A stretch of 64,000 bases of DNA from Actinomycetota bacterium (lineage in GTDB: Bacteria; Actinomycetota; Acidimicrobiia; Acidimicrobiales; JAJPHE01): assembly GCA_027315345.1 (NCBI GenBank), contig DAHUYE010000091.1:1-64000 (forward strand). Reading direction: 5' to 3'. Within the stretch, counting starts at the first letter, position 1; each line of letters starts with the position of its first letter. The translations under genes and the position numbers were made by a program. A model generated the notes under the pieces. It did no database searches and was not told the DNA's origin. It saw nothing but the letters and a program-made list of their open reading frames with translations. Below are positions 59,538-64,000 of this stretch, piece by piece.

Positions 59538-60885
59538 GGCCCGCTACCGCTTCGCCCCCGGCGGGCCCAAGGCCGTGGTGCTGGGCCTCTCCGCCGCCCA
59601 GCTGGTCATCCTGGGGGCCGGCTCCGCCGCCGCCCTGGGCGCGGTGATGGCCCATACCGTGGCTCTTGGTCTGGTGGCCGGCGGCCTGGCTGTCGCAATC
59701 GCCCTCGTCCCTCTGGCCGGGCGCCCGGCGTATACCTGGGCCGGCCCCGGCACCGCCCATCTCCTCGTCGCCCGGCGCCGGCCGGCACCGCTGACCCGCC
59801 ATCACCCCCGACGGGCGACCAAGTCGGCTCCGTCGCCCCTGCGCCTGCCCGACGGACGCCGGGTCCGCTTCGAGGCCGCCGACGGCGCCGGCCTGGCCCG
59901 GATCGGCCGGCACCACAGCTTCCACTACAGCTTCACCTTGGAGATCAGCGGTCCGGCCCTGTCCCTGGCCGAGCCCGAGGCGCATGAAGCCACCCTGGGG
60001 GCCTGGGGAGAGGTCCTGGCCGGCGCGGCCCGGCGGGGCCTGCGCCGGCTGGTGCTGATCGAGCAGCTCGGCCCCCAGAGCCCCAACAGCGTCGCCGCCT
60101 GGGCCAACGCCCTGGCCGGCCGGGCCGACCCGGCCGCCTTGTCGGCCTACCGGGCCCACCTGTCCGCCGTCGTGGGTTCTTCCCGCGTCCACCGTCTCTA
60201 TCTGTCCGGGTCGGCTGCCTCCGCGCCAGATGCGGCCGCCCAAGCCCAGTGGCTGGCCCAGGCCTTGACCCAGGCCGGATTTCCCAACCGCCGCCTGGTT
60301 GCCAGCGAGCTGGCCGAGGTCACCCGGAGGATCCTGGCGCCCGGGAGCGAGCATCCGGCGCCCCAGCCGTCATGGCACTCTGCCTGGGACCGCATCGGGG
60401 CCGACGGGGCCACCCACGTGGTCTTCGAGGCGGCCGAGCTGCCCCGCATCCCGGTCCCCGGGCCGTGGCTGGCGCCCATGGTCAATGAGGCAACGCTGGG
60501 CACGGCCCGGGTCGTCGCCCTGCAGCTGGAGCTGACTCCCCCCGAAGAAGCGATCCGCCGGGCCGAGCGGGAGGCGTTGTCGGGCGACAACGAAGCCGAG
60601 CTGCGGGCCCGGCTCGGCTTTCGCTTCGGGGCCCGTCAGGCCCTCTCCGCCCAGGCCAGCGCCGAGCGGGAGGCCGAGCTGGCCGGCGGGCAGCCCGAGA
60701 TGAACTTCAGCCTCCTGGTCGGGCTGGCCGTCGAGCATCCCTCCGAACTGGACGTGGCCGCCGCCGGGCTGGTGGCGGCCGGGGCCCGGGCCGGTTTGCG
60801 CCTGCGCCGCTGCTATGGCCGCCAACCCCAGGCCCTCTCCGGCCTGGTCCCGGTCGTGGTTTCCAACGGGGGAGGCCGGCCATGA
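59530..60885 (+). CDS. SCO6880/PrgI-like conjugation protein
   Basis: MAEARYRFAPGGPKAVVLGLSAAQLVILGAGSAAAL..RHHSFHYSFTLEISGPALSLAEPEAHEATLGAWGEVLA. Confidence 0.8.
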   Translation: MAEARYRFAPGGPKAVVLGLSAAQLVILGAGSAAALGAVMAHTVALGLVAGGLAVAIALVPLAGRPAYTWAGPGTAHLLVARRRPAPLTRHHPRRATKSAPSPLRLPDGRRVRFEAADGAGLARIGRHHSFHYSFTLEISGPALSLAEPEAHEATLGAWGEVLAGAARRGLRRLVLIEQLGPQSPNSVAAWANALAGRADPAALSAYRAHLSAVVGSSRVHRLYLSGSAASAPDAAAQAQWLAQALTQAGFPNRRLVASELAEVTRRILAPGSEHPAPQPSWHSAWDRIGADGATHVVFEAAELPRIPVPGPWLAPMVNEATLGTARVVALQLELTPPEEAIRRAEREALSGDNEAELRARLGFRFGARQALSAQASAEREAELAGGQPEMNFSLLVGLAVEHPSELDVAAAGLVAAGARAGLRLRRCYGRQPQALSGLVPVVVSNGGGRP

Positions 60886-62126
60886 GTACGGCGACGCTTC
60901 ACCGATCCAGCCTGCGCAACGCCGCCAGCCTGTACCTCGGCCTGGCCGATCGGGCTCTGCCGGCCGACGGGGCCCTGCTGGGGCTCACCGAACCGGCCGG
61001 TTCGGCCTTCTGCTTCGACCCTTTCGCCGCCTACGGATCGGGGCGGATCACCAATCCCAATCTCTTGATCCTGGGCCAGGTCGGCTCGGGCAAGTCGGCC
61101 CTAGCCAAGACGCTGTGCTGGACCCAGGCGGCCCTGGCCCGGCGCTGGGTCGGCATCCTCGATCCCAAGGGCGAATACGCCCCCCTGGCCGAGGCTCTCG
61201 GCCTGGTCACCCTCCGCCCCGGAGCGGGCGCCGCCAGCGCCGTCAACCCCTTGGCCAGCGCGACGGTTGGCGCCGAGGCCGCCCGCCACCGGGCCGAGGC
61301 GGCCACCGCTCTGGCCGTCGCCCTGGCCGATCGGGCCCTGACCGGCGAGGAGACGGCCGGCGTGTCCGCCGCCGCGGCCGGCTTGGGCCAAGCCCGCCTG
61401 TCCGCGCTGGTCGAGGCCCTGTTGTCCCCACCGGCCTCCCTGGCCGCCGAGCTGCGGGTCGGGCGCCAAGCCCTCACTGGGGCCCTGCGAGAGGTGGGGC
61501 TTCAGCTGCGCCGGCTCACCGAAGGGGACCTGGCTGGGCTGTTCTCCGACCGTCCCGGCGACGCCATCGCCACCTCCGGGACCGGCGTGGTGGTCGACCT
61601 GTCGGGCCTTTATGCCCGGCCCGAGCTGTTGTCCCCCGCCATGGTGGCCGCCGGAGCGGCCCTCTCCGCCGCCCTGGGCGATCAGGGTACCCAGCACGTC
61701 TTGGTCCTCGATGAGGCCTGGTTGGTGTTGGGCAACGTCGGGGTAGTCCGCTGGCTGCGCTCCACCCTCAAGCTGGCCCGAGCCCTGGGCGCCGCGGTGG
61801 TGCTGGTCAGCCACAGCCTGGGCGATTTCGACGCAGTCGGATCGGCCGGTTCGGAGTCGGCCCGAGTGGCGGCCGGGTTGGTCGCCGACCTGTCCACCCA
61901 GGTGGTCATGGCCCAGCCCGCCTCGGCACATCCGGCTCTGCGCTCGGTGCTGCGCCTGGGCCTGGCCGAGACCGAGGCGGCCGGCCGGTTGCGGCGCGGC
62001 CAGGGGATCTGGCGCATCGGCGCCGAGGCGGCGGTGGCCGTCACCCACCACCTACCGGCGCCGCTGGGCCCGATCCTGGATACCGATGCCCGCATGCGGG
62101 CCGAGCCGACCAGGGCCGCGCCATGA
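60882..62126 (+). CDS. VirB4-like conjugation ATPase
   Basis: NLLILGQVGSGKSALAKTL..GILDPKGEYAPLAEA..HVLVLDEAWLVL. Confidence 0.88.
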   Translation: MSTATLHRSSLRNAASLYLGLADRALPADGALLGLTEPAGSAFCFDPFAAYGSGRITNPNLLILGQVGSGKSALAKTLCWTQAALARRWVGILDPKGEYAPLAEALGLVTLRPGAGAASAVNPLASATVGAEAARHRAEAATALAVALADRALTGEETAGVSAAAAGLGQARLSALVEALLSPPASLAAELRVGRQALTGALREVGLQLRRLTEGDLAGLFSDRPGDAIATSGTGVVVDLSGLYARPELLSPAMVAAGAALSAALGDQGTQHVLVLDEAWLVLGNVGVVRWLRSTLKLARALGAAVVLVSHSLGDFDAVGSAGSESARVAAGLVADLSTQVVMAQPASAHPALRSVLRLGLAETEAAGRLRRGQGIWRIGAEAAVAVTHHLPAPLGPILDTDARMRAEPTRAAP

Positions 62127-62608
62127 ACGTATTCGGCAAGGTGGTCGTCGGCGCCCTGGGCCTGTCGGTCAGCGCCTTGGCCGCCTTGGGCGGTGGCCCG
62201 CTTGGCTCCCCGGCAGCAGCCTTCTCGGCGCCGAGCGGCTTCCTGCGCGGTTCGGGGGCGGACCTGTCCCTGTCCCAGATCGGAAGCGTGGCCGAGACAG
62301 CCGGGTTTTCCGGCCCCGGGCTGGCCATGGCCATCGCCGTGGCCGAGGCCGAATCCGGTGGTGACCCCGACGCCACCGACGACGACGCCAACGGCACCAT
62401 CGACCGGGGTCTGTGGCAGATCAACTCGGTGCACGCCGCCTACTCCCCGGCCTGTGACTACGACCCGGCGTGCAACGCCTCGGCCGCCTATGCCATCTCC
62501 GCCGGCGGCCGGGACTGGACGGCCTGGGTCACCTACCAACACGGCTCCGAGATCGCCTTCCTCCCCGCGGCCACGGCGTGGGTGGCGGCCCAGGGGGTCC
62601 GGCCATGA
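62123..62608 (+). CDS. Lytic transglycosylase-like protein
   Basis: GLAMAIAVAEAESGGDPDA..RGLWQINSVHAAY. Confidence 0.8.
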   Translation: MNVFGKVVVGALGLSVSALAALGGGPLGSPAAAFSAPSGFLRGSGADLSLSQIGSVAETAGFSGPGLAMAIAVAEAESGGDPDATDDDANGTIDRGLWQINSVHAAYSPACDYDPACNASAAYAISAGGRDWTAWVTYQHGSEIAFLPAATAWVAAQGVRP

Positions 62609-63987
62609 CGGCGTCGGCCATACCTTCAGCCGACCTGCACGACGCCGCCCTGGTCATCCGACCTTGGTCCGACCCGGTCATCGAGGCCGTCGGCTTTGCC
62701 CCCGAGAATGCCTACCTGGAGCGCTGCTGGACCCCGGTGGTCGGACCGACCACCGTGTTGTTGTGGCGCCGCCTGGCCATCGCCGCCCTGGAGCACCCGG
62801 GCGGGCTGGCCCTGGATAGAACCGAGCTGGCCGGTGAGTTGGGGGTGGGGCCGGCCCAGGGCCTGGAGCGCTCGCTGCGCCGGTTGGTGGACTTCGGCGG
62901 CGCTCGGGTCTTCGGTGACGAGTACTGGGTGCGAACGGCCATCCCACCCCTGCCCCAGCGCCGCCTGGCCCGCCTGCCCGCCTCGGTACAAGCCATTGCC
63001 GCCCACCTGGCCGACGGCCATGGATTGTCCCGACACAATCCGCTGCTCGAGGCCGCCCTCGACTACGCCGGACGGGGCTGGCCCGTCCTGCCCTTGGTCG
63101 CCCAGGGCAAGGTCCCCGACGCTCGCCTGGTGCCCCACGGTCTGACCGAGGCGAGCACCGACGCCGGGTTGATCGAATCATGGTGGGCGGCCTCGCCCCT
63201 GGCCAACGTCGCCATCGCCACCGGATCTCTCAACGGCATCGACGTGGTCGATCTCGATCCCCTACCCGACGGCCCCGGCGAGTCTCCCGACGTCCTGGGC
63301 CAGGTACGGGACGGGCTGGTCCGCCCCGGAGCGGTCGTGGCCACCGGGCGGGGCTGGCATCTCTACTTCGGCGGCGGGGAGCTGCCCACCCGGACCGGGG
63401 TCCTGCCCGGCATCGACGTCCGCGGCGCCGGGGGCTACGTAGTGGCCCCGCCCTCGGTTCATCCCTCCGGTGTTTCCTATCGCTTCGTCGACGCCCAGGG
63501 TGAGGTGCTCGCCCGCCTCGGTCCCGACCCGATGCCCCCGGCGCCGGCCTGGTTGGTGGAGCTGTGCCGGCCAGCCGCGGCGCCGCCTCGGATCAGCGAG
63601 CCCCGCCGGTTGGATCTTCCCGCCTACGCCCGCGCCGCCCTGGACTCGGAATGCGCCGCGGTGGCGGCCACCCCGGAGGGTTCCCGCAACGACCGGCTCA
63701 ACCGGGCCGCCTTCGCCATGGGCACCCTGGCCGGCGCCGGCGTACTCGAGGCCGAGACCGCCGGCGACGCTCTGGTAAATGCCGGACGGGCGGCGGGACT
63801 TCCCGAAACCGAGGCCCGCCGCACGGTCGCCTCCGGGCTCTCCGCCGGACTGAACCATCCGCGCACCCTCCAAGCCGAGGATGTAGCCACCGGCGGGGAG
63901 CTGGTCGTGGCCGACCAGCTCGGGCCCGGCCCGGCCCGAGAGCGCGCTCGCCCGCCGGCCGGACGGGCCAGAGGCAGGGGCCGATGA
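62605..63987 (+). CDS. Bifunctional primase/polymerase (Prim-Pol) N-terminal domain protein
   Basis: ALDYAGRGWPVLPLVAQGKVP..NVAIATGSLNGIDVVDLDP..GRGWHLYFGGGE..IDVRGAGGYVVAPPSVHPSG. Confidence 0.9.
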   Translation: MTASAIPSADLHDAALVIRPWSDPVIEAVGFAPENAYLERCWTPVVGPTTVLLWRRLAIAALEHPGGLALDRTELAGELGVGPAQGLERSLRRLVDFGGARVFGDEYWVRTAIPPLPQRRLARLPASVQAIAAHLADGHGLSRHNPLLEAALDYAGRGWPVLPLVAQGKVPDARLVPHGLTEASTDAGLIESWWAASPLANVAIATGSLNGIDVVDLDPLPDGPGESPDVLGQVRDGLVRPGAVVATGRGWHLYFGGGELPTRTGVLPGIDVRGAGGYVVAPPSVHPSGVSYRFVDAQGEVLARLGPDPMPPAPAWLVELCRPAAAPPRISEPRRLDLPAYARAALDSECAAVAATPEGSRNDRLNRAAFAMGTLAGAGVLEAETAGDALVNAGRAAGLPETEARRTVASGLSAGLNHPRTLQAEDVATGGELVVADQLGPGPARERARPPAGRARGRGR

Positions 63988-64000
63988 GCGAGGCCGTCAA
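63984..64000 (+). CDS. Start of a further operon gene (truncated)
   Basis: ATGAGCGAGGCCGTCAA overlapping the previous stop. Confidence 0.4.

Noticed and set aside
1-64000. CRISPR array
   Set aside because: No regularly spaced 20-40 bp repeats with unique spacers seen; the 34.1 kb repeats are iterons with short irregular spacing

Overview
High-GC (actinobacterial-type) window dominated by two adjacent mobile elements. Element 1 (~1.74-39.08 kb) looks like an integrated plasmid. It is bounded by direct repeats that are 3' halves of a CAT-anticodon tRNA plus its downstream hairpin. It carries a tyrosine integrase and excisionase at the right end, an iteron array beside a RepA_C-type rep gene, parA with a ribbon-helix-helix partner, a VirD4-like coupling protein, a replication-relaxation-type protein, ssb, and an ArdC-like antirestriction gene. 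Its cargo includes a bacterial ubiquitination-like (Ubl / E2-E1 fusion / DUF6527) operon, an ImmA-DUF4411 pair, a complete type I R-M locus, a two-gene TIR cassette, a DUF4365 nuclease-like protein, a SipW/TasA-like/TadE/TadG secretion cassette and a Fic protein. Element 2 (~39.1 kb to beyond the window end) has its own integrase and excisionase, an NdpA-like plus membrane-protein pair, a BrnT/BrnA-like pair, a 668-aa protein made of about 11 tandem HTH units, and a translationally coupled operon fusing a Tad-like pilus module with an actinobacterial T4SS/primase module. Strongest candidates for follow-up: the TIR two-gene system, the NdpA-like/membrane pair, the Ubl operon, the 11xHTH protein, a conserved structured leader in front of ssb/ardC/a third gene, and the Tad-T4SS hybrid operon. 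All family calls come from reading the translations by eye; no database search was run.
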